This document shows, piece after piece, positions 9,659 through 19,583 of a DNA stretch of 64,000 nt. Position 1 is the first letter of the stretch. Each line of letters begins with the position of its first letter. Below the pieces are notes generated by a model, which was not told the origin of the DNA, did not search any database, and was given only the letters and a program-made list of their open reading frames with translations. The position numbers were made by a program, and so were the translations under genes. Location: assembly GCA_963784195.1 (NCBI GenBank), contig CAWARA010000020.1, positions 558,001 to 622,000 on the forward strand, in the 5' to 3' direction. This DNA is from CAVQAH01 sp963784195. Its GTDB lineage: Bacteria; Acidobacteriota; Vicinamibacteria; Vicinamibacterales; 2-12-FULL-66-21.

Positions 9659-10430
9659 TCAGGACGCGAGTGGCAGGGTCACCACGAAGGTCGATCCACG
9701 GCCGACGCCGGGACTGACAGCTCTGACCTGCCCGCCGTAGCGCTGCACGATCTGTCGCACGATAGCGAGACCGAGACCGAGGCCGGTGCGAGCGCCGTTC
9801 GACCCGGCGCCCTGTCTGAACGGTTCGAAGATCGATTCGATGTGTTCGGCAGGAATGCCAACGCCCGTATCCGCCACCATGAGCCGCGCAACACCTGGCG
9901 CGATGGTAGTCAGCACTTCGACGCGCCCGCCGGCGCCCGTGAACTTCAAGGCGTTCAGGACGAGGTTCCTCACGATCTGATCGAGGCGGCCGGGATCGAT
10001 CGACAACAGCAACGGACCGGACTGGTGAAGGACCGAAAGCCGAACGTGCGCACGTTCCGCTTCCGGCCTCACCGAGTCAATCACGGTACTGGACGATGGC
10101 TCGCAAATCGGTGGGTTCGGCCGGCGATGGAACGCCGCCAGTCGTGATGCGGGTCAAGTCCTGCACCTCATCGACAAGAGAGCTCAACCGGGAAGCATTG
10201 TGCGCAATGATTTGAAGGGCTCGAGGAAACTGCTGTGACGGCAGGTGGCCGGCCTGCATCAGCGAAACCCAGCCGCAGATCGCGGTCAGCGGACCGCGAA
10301 TCTCGTGGGTCAACGTCAGCAGAACCTCGTTCGACGCTACCTCCGCGCTTTGCTTGCGGCGATCGCGGGCCGGGATCAAACGTATGGAAGGAGAAACGAC
10401 ACTTGCAGATGCAGATACCCTGTTGCGCAT
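9659..10430 (-). pseudogene. histidine kinase, HisKA + HATPase, frameshifted
   Basis: The first frame carries a HisKA region with phosphoacceptor LTHEIRGPLTAI and ends DLRAIVQYRD-stop. The HATPase part resumes one base over with VIDSVRPEAERA and contains the N-box (RNLVLNALKFTG), DTGVGIP and the G2 box (GLGLGLAIV). Removing one T in cagTacc at about 10090 gives a continuous RAIVQTVIDSV. No sensor domain precedes the HisKA region. The gene follows the patatin-like gene by 29 bp on the same strand. If the break is real, the kinase core is split into a phosphoacceptor piece and an ATPase piece. Confidence 0.8.
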
Positions 10431-10459
10431 GATGGGCTCCCCGGATGAACCTCCATGGT

Positions 10460-12707
10460 CTACCGCTCAGCTCGCAGGCTCAAGTTGGATTCCGGTAAGA
10501 ACAACGTAGGATTCCTCCCCCTCAACGCCCAAACACCGAGCCCACTCCGAAAAACGCGCGCCATCCGCCGTCGATCGCCGATCCCCGTGCCCATCACGAC
10601 GGGACCGACGAGTGTGTCCATTACAAAACCGACACCCACGTGAGTGTTGATGTCGGCGTTTTCGCCGGAATCGAAGGCGGCGCCGTTCTCGAGCCACGTT
10701 CCTGCGTGGACGTTGCCACCGAGGAAATCGGGCAACCGACCGATCTGGTGTAAATATCCGACTGTGAACGCCGCATAGTGATCCCCGGTTCGCTCACCTA
10801 CTTCGAACGCGTCCAGGCGAAACGGCGGTCCGAGCACGAATCGCGAAATTGGCTTCCCATCGAACGACGTTCCGCCGTTGCCGGCGATGAACACACGATT
10901 GCGCCTGTTGAGCGACCAGAACGTGCTGAGGTTGACCTCCGCCTGGGTCACGCCATCGTCCGTCCGTTCCACTTCCGGGACGAGAGGCGATTCGAGGAAG
11001 TGCTGGAGTGTGACGAGCGCGAACGTCCCGAAGCTGGGTACGACGGGACTATCTTGTCCGTCGTGGGCCCAGTGTAGCCGTGCGACGACCTCCTGACCTC
11101 CAGCTTCCGGAAGGTCTGGCGAGCCTGCCCGAACGGTGGCGTTGACCCAGCCATACCGGAGGCCTGCAGCGACTTCGCTCTGGCGTGACAAATCGACTCC
11201 GATTTGAGCGCCGCCGAATACGCGATCTCTGCGGGTACTGAGCAATGACGCGGTCGTCTGCAAAGATGTCGATCGTGCGCCGCTCGGCGGCCGCAAATGG
11301 CCGGCCGAACAACCGGGATCGTCCGAATGGGCGGTGCAGGACAATCGCAGCGGACGGGTCCGAGCCAATCACGCCATCGATGCGCAGCTCCGAGCGTGGG
11401 CCGACGACATCAAAGGCAAGGTACCTGGCTGCGACCTGCACGCTGAAGTCGTCCGACGTCGCGTTCTGCATGGTGATGCCGAGCATCATGAACGGAGGCG
11501 CGTATGGTTTCTCACGCGCTTGCACCAGCAGCCCCTCGCGATTCGGTGGACCGATGGTCTTCCACGTGAATGCCTGATAGCGATCCAGGCCCGATAGCGC
11601 CGCGAGACCCTCTTCGAGCGCTGGAGTGTCGAGTGGTTTGTCGAGCAGCGGCGTGATTTCTTTCCGCACGACGCTCGCGTCAACGGGTCCGAGACCGGCC
11701 GTCGACACGAACTGAGGATTCGGTACGGTTCGCCGCCGCCGGCGCTCGCGCGCGGCCGTCCACTCGGCCCATTCCGCTTCAGAGAGCGCCAGCGGCAGGA
11801 GTTCTGCGCTGTGCTGCCTGGCGGCTTCGTATCCGCGCTCGATCAATTCGTCGGCGCGGCGCCAGTCGAGCGATCCGAAGCCACCGGTGTCCACGGAAAT
11901 CACGATGTCAGCTGCCGTCAGCGCACGGCGCGTATTCGCGCGCATCATGGAATCGACGGTCTGGCCCATCAAACCGAAGAGCGTGTAGTCGACCGTCTGC
12001 TCCCCAATCGATCCGACGTTGATCGCGATCACGACTCCGGCACCCATGTCGCGCACGACGTCAGCTGGAACGTTGTCGAGCGTTCCGCCGTCGACGAGAA
12101 CGTAACTGCCGATCTCAACCGGCGGGAAGATCCCCGGCAAGGACATCGTCGCGCGCATCGCGGTGGCGAACCAGCCGCGACCGATGACGACGCGCTCCGC
12201 CGTGCGCAGATCGAGGGCCACCGTTCGGAACGGCGTCGGGAGCTCGTCGAAGTTGTCGATGTCGTAATAGGGCGCCGCAATCCGCGCCAGCAGCAGGTCG
12301 ACCTGTTGACCGTCGTTCAGCGATGTGGGTGGAACGATGCCACCCTTGAGTCCGAACTCGAGTCGGGACGGAAAGCTCCTCGCGTCTTGCTTGCGGCGGA
12401 TGCTCTTGAATGGAAACGAGGAACTGCCGAACATCGCGTCCCAATCCGTTTCCACGATGAGCGTTCGCAACTCAGATGCGGACATTCCCGTTGCGTACGC
12501 TCCGCCGACGAGGCCGCCCATGCTCGTGCCGGCAGCCAGGTCAATCGGCACGCGATGCTCTTCCAGCCATTGAATGACGCCGATGTGCGCGATCCCTTTG
12601 GCACTGCCTCCACCGAATGCCACGCCTACGCGGGGCCTTGACTGTTGCGCGTGAGCAGTCGCGACGGTCATCAGCAACGCTGCAACGCAGAGTTGTCCTG
12701 TCTTCAT
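10460..12707 (-). pseudogene. patatin-like phospholipase with POTRA/BamA-like barrel, frameshifted
   Basis: The start at ATG 12707 gives a signal peptide (LCVAALLMTVATAHAQ). The patatin domain follows directly: GGGSAKGIAHIG (oxyanion loop), GTSMGG (nucleophile Ser elbow) and DGGTLDNVP (catalytic Asp). A POTRA-like linker comes next (GPVDASVVRKEITPLL), then a beta-barrel of the surface-antigen/BamA type. This is the PlpD/RssA-type class V autotransporter layout of about 745 residues. Near 11240 the frame shifts by +1 inside the early barrel; the second frame carries ASLLSTRRDRVFGGAQ to the stop at 10460. Without the shift the barrel is lost and the lipase could not be presented at the surface. 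Confidence 0.85.
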
Positions 12708-12841
12708 ATGTCCTTTCGGAAAGAGCATACGGTCCAGAAGCGGGATTTTATGGGCTTTGAGACGTTGTTGCAGCAGAGGAAGGCCTGGCGGGCAATAACG
12801 TCACCGGCAAGGCTCGCGTGCGTTGACCCTGAACCAGGGGC

Positions 12842-14389
12842 TCAGGCTCGACGCGCGGTGAGCTCGGCGATGCGTCCGAGCCGCTGGATGGCCCGGATTT
12901 GTTGCAGCGCCGGCGCTTGATCGGCGAGAAAACGGGCAAAGATTGGCGAGCCGAACCGGTAGGTTCGATCGGCGCTTCGCGACGCGGGACGCCGGATCTG
13001 GATGAACGCGCCTTCGGCGGCGAGCCGATCGAGATGTTTGCTCACGGCGGTCTGCGGGCGATCGGCGGCAGTGCCAACCTGGTCGGCGCTGAAGTCGGTG
13101 CCGACAACAGCAGCGCACTCGAGCACGACCCGGTCGACCGGATCGAGATCGTCGATCTGACGACCAAGGGCCGGCCGGAGACACTCGGACAGGACGCCCA
13201 CCAGGACGTCGGACGCCGCTTCGCGACGCCAGCTGCCCTCCGCTTCGCTCAGCAGCCCCCGCTCGACGAGGCCGTCCAGGGCGACGACCATCAGCCGCGG
13301 ATTGCCGGCCGTCGCCTCACGAATCTGCGGCGCCAGGAACGACACGAAGCCGGCGCCGAACCTGGCGTCCAGATACCGGGCGATGTTCCGTTCGGTCAGC
13401 GGTCCGAGCGGGACCGAGACCGTTGCTGGCCTCGTGCGAAGCATCGCCAACAGCCGCTGAAGGCGCTGCGCATGAGGCGTTGCGTGCGGCAGGGACGCCG
13501 TCCCCAGCACCAGGAGTTTCGCTGGCGTGTCCCGAAGGGCCAGCGCTTCAAGCGCGTTGATCGTCGCCGCGTCCGCGAGTTGAAAATCGTCCAGGCAGAG
13601 CACCAGCGGCGTTTCCCGCGCGAGCGCCTCGACGAAAACGCAGAACTCCTCGATCATCCCAGCGTTCGTCAGACCACCGCCCTCCGCGGGATCGGATGGA
13701 TCGAGCGGTGCCGCGTGAGAATCCCCGCTCCAGCGTGGGAATTGCTGCAACCATGACGGGGCATGCTCGGCGAGCAACGGCAACACGTCGGGACACTCGC
13801 GGCCAAGGCGCTCGATGGCGTCGAGCAGCGGGTAGAACGGCTCGACCGTGCCGCTATGCAGGAGGCATTGACCGTAGGCTATCCGGGCAGGAATGGTCGA
13901 ACGAACGGTCCGGATGAACGTGTCGGCCAGGGCGGTCTTGCCGATACCGGACGGCCCCGTGATGAAGACAATGCGACGGTCACTTGCCCTTACCGAATCG
14001 AACGCCTCGTTGAGCTGAGCGAGCTCGGTTCCGCGATTGATGAAGAGCGGTGCATCCCGTGGCGGCGTCGAGGCAGTCGCCTCCTCCCGCTGGAGCTCTG
14101 CGACGAACATGTAACCGCGACCGGGCTCCGACTGGATGTATCTGGGCGCGTGGAAATCATCTCCGAGGGCCACGCGGATTTCACGAACCAGGACCTTCAC
14201 GTTATCGGGGTGGACGTGGGTATCCGGCCAGACTGCCGCCATGATTGCCGGCTTCGACAGCCAGGATCCGCGCCCTTCGATGAGACAGTTGAGGAGGGCT
14301 GAGGCCTTTCTGGTGAGGGGAACAGACGAATTCCCGCGCCAAAGGGTGCGCTCCGCGGGATCGAAGTGGAATGGACCGAACGTCTGCAT
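12842..14389 (-). CDS. winged-helix DNA-binding/ATPase regulator (Trans_reg_C + AAA)
   Basis: 515 residues. Residues 1-100 form an OmpR/CadC-type winged helix (AVWPDTHVHPDNVKVL, ending PGRGYMF). An AAA/STAND-like ATPase follows, with the P-loop GPSGIGKTA at about 145-153 and a Walker B region LVLCLDDFQLAD near 255. It has no receiver domain and no transmembrane helix, so the signal is probably sensed through the ATPase and C-terminal part. It is a shorter paralogue of the protein at 23980-26988, with the same winged-helix signature but no TPR region. It lies in the minus-strand run between a FixJ-type regulator and the patatin gene. Confidence 0.85.
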   Translation of the reverse strand: MQTFGPFHFDPAERTLWRGNSSVPLTRKASALLNCLIEGRGSWLSKPAIMAAVWPDTHVHPDNVKVLVREIRVALGDDFHAPRYIQSEPGRGYMFVAELQREEATASTPPRDAPLFINRGTELAQLNEAFDSVRASDRRIVFITGPSGIGKTALADTFIRTVRSTIPARIAYGQCLLHSGTVEPFYPLLDAIERLGRECPDVLPLLAEHAPSWLQQFPRWSGDSHAAPLDPSDPAEGGGLTNAGMIEEFCVFVEALARETPLVLCLDDFQLADAATINALEALALRDTPAKLLVLGTASLPHATPHAQRLQRLLAMLRTRPATVSVPLGPLTERNIARYLDARFGAGFVSFLAPQIREATAGNPRLMVVALDGLVERGLLSEAEGSWRREAASDVLVGVLSECLRPALGRQIDDLDPVDRVVLECAAVVGTDFSADQVGTAADRPQTAVSKHLDRLAAEGAFIQIRRPASRSADRTYRFGSPIFARFLADQAPALQQIRAIQRLGRIAELTARRA

Positions 14390-14500
14390 GTGGCGCTGAG
14401 AAGCTCCGACTGTAGTCCTCGCGCCAATGGCTTGGCTATTGGACTTAAGCCTGTACGTCCTTGGCCTTTGGTCCTATGGCCGAGAGGCCGTTCGGGTAGT

Positions 14501-15130
14501 TCAGTCCCCTGATGAGAGACCGAGGCGGTCCGCCATCCTGACCAATTCCGCGAGCGAGTCCGCCTCCATCTTGTGCATCACCTGAGCCCGATGCACCTTG
14601 ATGGTCTTCTCCGTAGTCCCGAGCTCGCCTGCGATCTGCTTGTTCAGCATGCCTGTCACGACGAGCGCCATCACTTCTCGCTCGCGGCCGGTCAACATGT
14701 CGAAGTGTTCCCGCAGTTTATGGAGCTCCTGACGATCGTGACGGCGGACGCGTTCTTTCTCGAGCGCCTGGTAGACCGCGTCGAGCAGCGCCTGATCGTC
14801 GAACGGTTTCGTCAGCACTTCCAGTGCGCCCGCCTTCATCGCCCGGACCGTCAGCGGCACATCGGCATGGGCGGTGACGAAGATGATGGGAATGTCCTGC
14901 CCCGCCGCGTTGAGCGCACGCTGCAGATCGAGGCCGCTCGGCCCCGGCATCCGGACGTCGAGAACGAGACAGCCGGTGATGCCCGATTCCGCGCGTTTCA
15001 GGAAGTCGGTGGCGGTCTCGAACGACTCGCTGGGAAGTCCTACCGACGCAAGCAGACGGCGCACGGCAGTGCGAACGGATGGATCATCGTCGACGATGAA
15101 CACGGTGGGCACGAACGTCAATTCTGTCAC
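14501..15130 (-). CDS. FixJ-type response regulator (REC + LuxR HTH)
   Basis: 209 residues from the GTG at 15130. The receiver domain has the acidic pocket FIVDDDPSV and phosphoacceptor D58 in LVLDVRMPG; TKPF supplies the conserved Lys. The C-terminal LuxR-type helix-turn-helix reads LTGREREVMALVVTGMLNKQIAGELGTTEKTIKVH, split here as one domain at about residues 140-205. It starts eight bases after the stop of the upstream PAS kinase, so the two almost certainly form a FixLJ-like pair. The longer open frame into the kinase gene is not used, because the kinase stop and this GTG are properly spaced. Confidence 0.9.
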   Translation of the reverse strand: MTELTFVPTVFIVDDDPSVRTAVRRLLASVGLPSESFETATDFLKRAESGITGCLVLDVRMPGPSGLDLQRALNAAGQDIPIIFVTAHADVPLTVRAMKAGALEVLTKPFDDQALLDAVYQALEKERVRRHDRQELHKLREHFDMLTGREREVMALVVTGMLNKQIAGELGTTEKTIKVHRAQVMHKMEADSLAELVRMADRLGLSSGD

Positions 15131-15138
15131 GGCAACGA

Positions 15139-17193
15139 TCAGCTCACTGGTAGCGCGACGTGAAACGTGGTGCCAGGGCCATCGTTCTTGGAGGCCCACA
15201 AGTGCCCGCCGTGAGCTTCGACAATCGAGCGGCTCATCGGAAGCCCCATGCCAAGCCCGTCCGGCTTGGTCGTCACGAGCGGCCTGAAAATCTCCTCAGG
15301 GTCCGAAAACGGGATTCCCGTGCCCGTATCGTGCACGGCAACGCGGATCGTCCGATCGTCACATCGCGATGCGATCGTCAAGGTGGCCGCACCATTGACC
15401 GCTGCGGACATCGAGGTCACCGCATTGTTCAGCAGGTTGACGAAGACCTGCTGCAACTGCACGGGATCTCCCTTGACGAACGGCAACTCCGCCTGGAGGT
15501 CGGTTTTCACGCGCACATTGGCCGTCTCCGCCGCCGATCGCGTGAGGGCAATCGCGTCGACAATTATGCCGTTGATCTGTAGCGGCGCGGCGTCGATCTT
15601 GCGACGTTCGAACAACCCCCGGGTGCGCCGAATCACGTCGCTCGCGCGCTTGCCGTCCCGGGCGACATCCTCCAGCGCGGCGCGGATCTGGTCGAGATCG
15701 AGCGTCTCGTGAGCCAGATATCGCTGGGCGGCGGCGGCATTGGCGACGATCGCGCAGAGCGGCTGGTTGACTTCATGGGCGATACTGGCCGCCAGCTCCC
15801 CCATCTCGCTCAGTCTCGTGGCGCGGGCGAGATCGTTTTGCGCCCGCTCGAGAGCCTGCTCCGTCGCCTTTCGTTCCGTGATGTCGGTATCCGTCCCGAT
15901 CATCCGCAGCGCTCGCCCGTCCGCGCGCTCGACCACGACGCCTCGCGCGACGAACCAGCGGATGCTCCCGTCGCGGTGCAGCATTCGATGCTCGACTTCG
16001 TACGCCGGGGTGCGTCCCTCGATGTGATCGACGCTCTCCGACATCACCACGGGTACGTCGTCGGGATGCACGTGCTGGCCCCAGTCGTCCAGCCGGTTCT
16101 GGATTTCGTCGTCGGCGTACCCGAGCAGGCGTTTGAGCGCGGGATCCACGTAGATATCACTGGTCTCGAGATTCCAGTCCCAGACGCCGACCCCACCGGC
16201 GCTCGTGGCCAGGCCGTACCGTTCGTGTTCGACGCGCAGCGCCTGCTCGACGTCGCGGCGCTCGCGATACAGCGCGGCCAGGAAGAAGAAGGGCAGGGCC
16301 ATCGCGATCAGGACCAGTTGCATCTGCGCGAGACTCTCCGGCATGAGGCCGATGCCGCTCGATCCCAGGGCCGTGGCGTTGAAGCGCAGCAGCATGATGA
16401 GCAGCAACGCGAGCGACACACCCGCGGGGCCGTAGCGCACCGCGGCCCACAGCAAGAACGGAAGCGGCAGGTACAGAAGCGATGTGATGATCGTCCCCTC
16501 GGCCGCCAGAGGGGCGAGACGTTCGGCGGCCGCCAGTGCTCCGAGCAGCAGCGCGAACTCACCCGCGCGCGACATCCAGGCCCTCGTCGGCGGACCCGAG
16601 CGCAACATCAGAAGAATGAGCGGGGGGCCGAGCGTCAATGTGCCGAGCACGTTCGTGACGAAGCGGAGGCGTACGTGCTGGCTCACGTCCGCGAGCGCGC
16701 CTGCCATCCAGAGTGCGATCGCTGTGACCACGGAGCCGATCGCAGGCGCGGCGACGGCGGCCAGGGCCACGAACGCGGTGATCCCGGAGAGAGATCGAAA
16801 CAACGCGCGCGGTGATCCCCAGTAACGGAGACATGTCGCGGCGGCCAGCGGCTGTGCGAGATTCCCGGCTGCGGCGGCAAGCGTCGCGTCGACCGGCAAC
16901 GGCGTGGAAAAGACGATGGCGAGCCTGGCCACCAGCGCCACGGCCGCCAGGCCAATCCAATGCCTGGACGGCGTCGACACGAACGCGGCCAGAAGAATCG
17001 CGTTGGCTGGCCAGATGATTGCCATCCGCGGCTCGGAAGGAATCATCAGCAGGTGGAAGCCGATCAGATTCACCGCGAACAATGTCGCGCCGATCCCGAA
17101 CCACCAGAGCGCTCCGGCTCCGAGCCGCGCCGAAAGCGCCGACTCTCGTGGCGCACTGCTCTCCCGGCCAATCAGTTCAGCGATCCGTTCCAC
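15139..17193 (-). CDS. MASE1-PAS histidine kinase (FixL-like)
   Basis: 684 residues. The first 310 or so carry about eight hydrophobic segments in a MASE1-type integral membrane sensor layout. A PAS/PAC module follows (YGLATSAGGVGVWDWNLE through GTDTDITERK), then HisKA with phosphoacceptor SIAHEVNQPLCAI and HATPase with VNLLNNAV, DTGTGIP and GLGMGLPMSRS. The HEVNQPL variant is typical of kinases paired with FixJ-type regulators, and the gene for one follows within eight bases. The PAS shows no obvious heme-binding signature, so the signal is not assigned. Confidence 0.9.
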   Translation of the reverse strand: MERIAELIGRESSAPRESALSARLGAGALWWFGIGATLFAVNLIGFHLLMIPSEPRMAIIWPANAILLAAFVSTPSRHWIGLAAVALVARLAIVFSTPLPVDATLAAAAGNLAQPLAAATCLRYWGSPRALFRSLSGITAFVALAAVAAPAIGSVVTAIALWMAGALADVSQHVRLRFVTNVLGTLTLGPPLILLMLRSGPPTRAWMSRAGEFALLLGALAAAERLAPLAAEGTIITSLLYLPLPFLLWAAVRYGPAGVSLALLLIMLLRFNATALGSSGIGLMPESLAQMQLVLIAMALPFFFLAALYRERRDVEQALRVEHERYGLATSAGGVGVWDWNLETSDIYVDPALKRLLGYADDEIQNRLDDWGQHVHPDDVPVVMSESVDHIEGRTPAYEVEHRMLHRDGSIRWFVARGVVVERADGRALRMIGTDTDITERKATEQALERAQNDLARATRLSEMGELAASIAHEVNQPLCAIVANAAAAQRYLAHETLDLDQIRAALEDVARDGKRASDVIRRTRGLFERRKIDAAPLQINGIIVDAIALTRSAAETANVRVKTDLQAELPFVKGDPVQLQQVFVNLLNNAVTSMSAAVNGAATLTIASRCDDRTIRVAVHDTGTGIPFSDPEEIFRPLVTTKPDGLGMGLPMSRSIVEAHGGHLWASKNDGPGTTFHVALPVS

Positions 17194-17282
17194 TCAGTCA
17201 GTCCATCGAGGAGGGCACCATGCTAGCACCTCGGATACGGGCGCCGGAACGATGGCGCGGATGAGGCGGCGGCCAAGCGCCC

Positions 17283-18191
17283 TCATACTCCTGTCATGAG
17301 CCCGGCCCACGGAACTTCGGAGTAGAAGAGGACGAGCAGGAACATGCCGAGATAGATCACGCGAACCACGGTCCACTCGTCCTGACACTGCGCGAGGCCC
17401 ATCGCGAGCAGCAGCCACCCGAACCCCGCCACCGGTGCAAACGCGTACGTCACCGCGCAGAACGACAGCAACAGGAAATGGCGAAGCACGAGGGTCGGGA
17501 ACGCGGACGGCAGCAGCATCACGACGGATACGGCACTCTCCATGGCGAGAATCCCGAACGTCGACAACCAGGCCAATCGTTTCAATCGCGTTGTCTCGAC
17601 AATGACTGGTGGTTCGGCGTGAACGGCCCCCTCCGGCAATGCCGCGAGCGCTTCATGGTTCGCCCGAATCTGATCGCGGGACAGTCCACCGATCAGCACC
17701 GCGGCATCTTCGAAACGCGGGTCGGTCAGCAGCGTGACGCGAAAAAAGCGGCCATCGATGAAGTCCGGAGCGAGGAAGGCCTTCCAGATCACGGCGAAGG
17801 CGAACGCCAGTCCGATCAGGAGCCGGCTGCTCCGCGCCAGCGCGGCGGCTGGCAGCGGCGCGGCGGATGCCAGGCCGATCGCCAGACACCAATACGCGAG
17901 AAGGTAGATGTGGTTGTCGGCGAGCGGCCAGTCGCCCACGATACGCACCGCTATCAGCAACGCCAGCGCATTCCAGAGCCACGCACGCTTGAGAGCCGCA
18001 GGGGAGATCAACGCGAGCATCGCCAGGGCCAGAATCGCGGGGCGCACGTACCAGTCCCCCATCGGCCGGAGCAGCAACGCAATCGCCGTCAGCCGCCGGA
18101 CGTCGTTGCCAGTTTTCGCCGCGCTCGTTTCGGGAGAATCGTGAGGTCCGCTCGGACCGAATGGATGGAGCGGGCGTGCCGGACTCGTCAT
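17283..18191 (-). CDS. polytopic membrane protein, family not recognised
   Basis: 302 residues with about eight hydrophobic segments (for example PAILALAMLALISPAAL, LLIGLAFAFAVIWKAFLAP, GILAMESAVSVVMLLPSAF). A soluble loop at about residues 150-200 separates the membrane halves. The start overlaps the stop of the preceding 144-residue gene in an ATGA, so the two are translationally coupled and probably act together. The arrangement and the DNHIYLLAYW segment recall HTTM/vitamin-K-carboxylase-like membrane proteins, but no catalytic motif is clear enough to claim this. Confidence 0.75.
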   Translation of the reverse strand: MTSPARPLHPFGPSGPHDSPETSAAKTGNDVRRLTAIALLLRPMGDWYVRPAILALAMLALISPAALKRAWLWNALALLIAVRIVGDWPLADNHIYLLAYWCLAIGLASAAPLPAAALARSSRLLIGLAFAFAVIWKAFLAPDFIDGRFFRVTLLTDPRFEDAAVLIGGLSRDQIRANHEALAALPEGAVHAEPPVIVETTRLKRLAWLSTFGILAMESAVSVVMLLPSAFPTLVLRHFLLLSFCAVTYAFAPVAGFGWLLLAMGLAQCQDEWTVVRVIYLGMFLLVLFYSEVPWAGLMTGV

Positions 18192-18622
18192 TCGCTGCCG
18201 CCGGCTGGCGCGGCGGGGTGATCAGGCGAAAACTCGAACTTCCGCAGAGTCTGCTCTTCCGCGTGGAGCGTCAGCGGATCGAACCGCGTGCGCCATACGG
18301 TGATCGTCACCTTGTTCACGTCGCGCCGATAACGCCGTTCGCGCTGGACGACCGCCTCGCCCAGCCGCCGAAGCAGCCAATCCGCCGGCATGTTCGCAAC
18401 GCGCGCCGACAGTTCCTCGAGCGATGGCGGAATTTCGAGCGTTTCGGATCGATCCGGACCGTCGATGACCACGTCGACGCCTCTGAATGCCCCGTGGTCG
18501 AGCGACGCGAACATGCCGAACCCACCGCCCTTCCACGGCGTCAGGGATTTGGTGCGCGCCAGCCCAATCTGGATGACGGCTACCAGCACCAGGAGGACAG
18601 CGGGCAGCAATTGTACGGACAC
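18188..18622 (-). CDS. single-pass membrane protein coupled to 17283-18191
   Basis: 144 residues from a GTG start. One N-terminal transmembrane helix (LLPAVLLVLVAVIQIGLA) is followed by a conserved-looking motif LTPWKGGGFGMFASLD and a soluble domain rich in charged residues. Not a named family to me. It begins six bases after the DUF4136 gene stop and overlaps the next gene by four bases. The three genes therefore look like one transcription unit for an envelope function. Confidence 0.72.
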   Translation of the reverse strand: MSVQLLPAVLLVLVAVIQIGLARTKSLTPWKGGGFGMFASLDHGAFRGVDVVIDGPDRSETLEIPPSLEELSARVANMPADWLLRRLGEAVVQRERRYRRDVNKVTITVWRTRFDPLTLHAEEQTLRKFEFSPDHPAAPAGGSE

Positions 18623-18628
18623 GTACCG

Positions 18629-19220
18629 CTACTTCTTCGGTGGAAAACGGTCGAACAACCGGCGTGTGGCTTCCTTGAGCAGGGCGGCGCGCTTCTCCTG
18701 GGGCTGATCGGGTTTGAGCTCGGCAACCGCGACACCCCGCCAGACGATGTCGTCCTTCGATCGAATGTCGATCACGAACGAGCCCTGCTCGATGACGCGT
18801 AAGGCCTGGGTCGCGCCAGCCATCGGCGGCAGACCCCACTCCGGCACTGACGGTACGAACTGGCCGATGTATTGGGCCGACGATCCGATCGTGATGAGCA
18901 CGTAGTACTTGACGATCAGGTCGCCGCCGGAGGGCACCTGCTTGAGCCCCTTTCGAGCGAGCTCGGCGGCCACCGCCTCGAAAATGATCGGCTCCGCGCG
19001 CTTCTTCACCACCTCGGAGTCGTCATCTGCGGTCCTGGCCATCAACACATCGCCGGGACGTTCCGGATACCAGGACCACGTCTTGGGCGCGGCGAAGTCG
19101 AAGGTCTTCGAATGGTCAATGCGGACTTTCACATCGCGAGCCCGCACATCCGACATCGTCAGCGACAGTCGCCGCCACCACCGACGCCACCGCGACGAGG
19201 ATCCTGGAAGGCTTCATCAT
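18629..19220 (-). pseudogene. DUF4136-like secreted protein, frameshift in signal peptide
   Basis: The mature region (VKVRIDHSKTFDFAAPKTW onward) matches the DUF4136 pattern of a beta strand, a YxW-type motif and a VDIRS strand. The signal peptide lies in another frame (MKPSRILVAVASVVAA, from ATG 19220 or 19217). The two join if one A is removed in gcgActg near 19165, giving VAALSLTMSDVRARD. Read without the shift, translation would have to start at the internal GTG/ATG near 19156 and give an unexported protein. These proteins are usually envelope-located; their function is unknown. Confidence 0.75.
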
Positions 19221-19583
19221 GGGCAAACCCCGAGCTCGTAGGGTCAGCGCGGCGAGCGCGGACTGGTCGCGGCTCTCGACGCAGTCACGAAGGATTGACG
19301 GCCAGGGGAACAACAGACTGACGGCGGTTCAACCGGGAGTTTTTCCATTGCCGAGACCCCCAGGGTTCGCACGGCCCCTCACGACGGCGTGACGGCCGGC
19401 CGTGGTCCCTCACTAAATATCGTGGATTAGTTCGACACCGGCGTCGTCCCATCTCAGGGAATCACTGACGCGGTGCCGGCACATTGCCTCATATCTCAAA
19501 GGCCATGCCACGATTTGTGGGCTTCGCCGAGGGATCGTTGCACCTCGCCACCCGCCCGGCGGACGTGGCAAGGCTCTTGGACT
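19221..19583. other. divergent intergenic region, DUF4136-like / Crp-Fnr
   Basis: About 360 bp with no convincing gene. It must hold the promoters for both divergent units, but no consensus -35/-10 pair or FNR-type TTGAT-N4-ATCAA box could be picked out by eye. An open frame that extends the Crp/Fnr gene upstream to 19473 is Arg/Pro/Cys-rich and looks non-coding. Confidence 0.4.
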
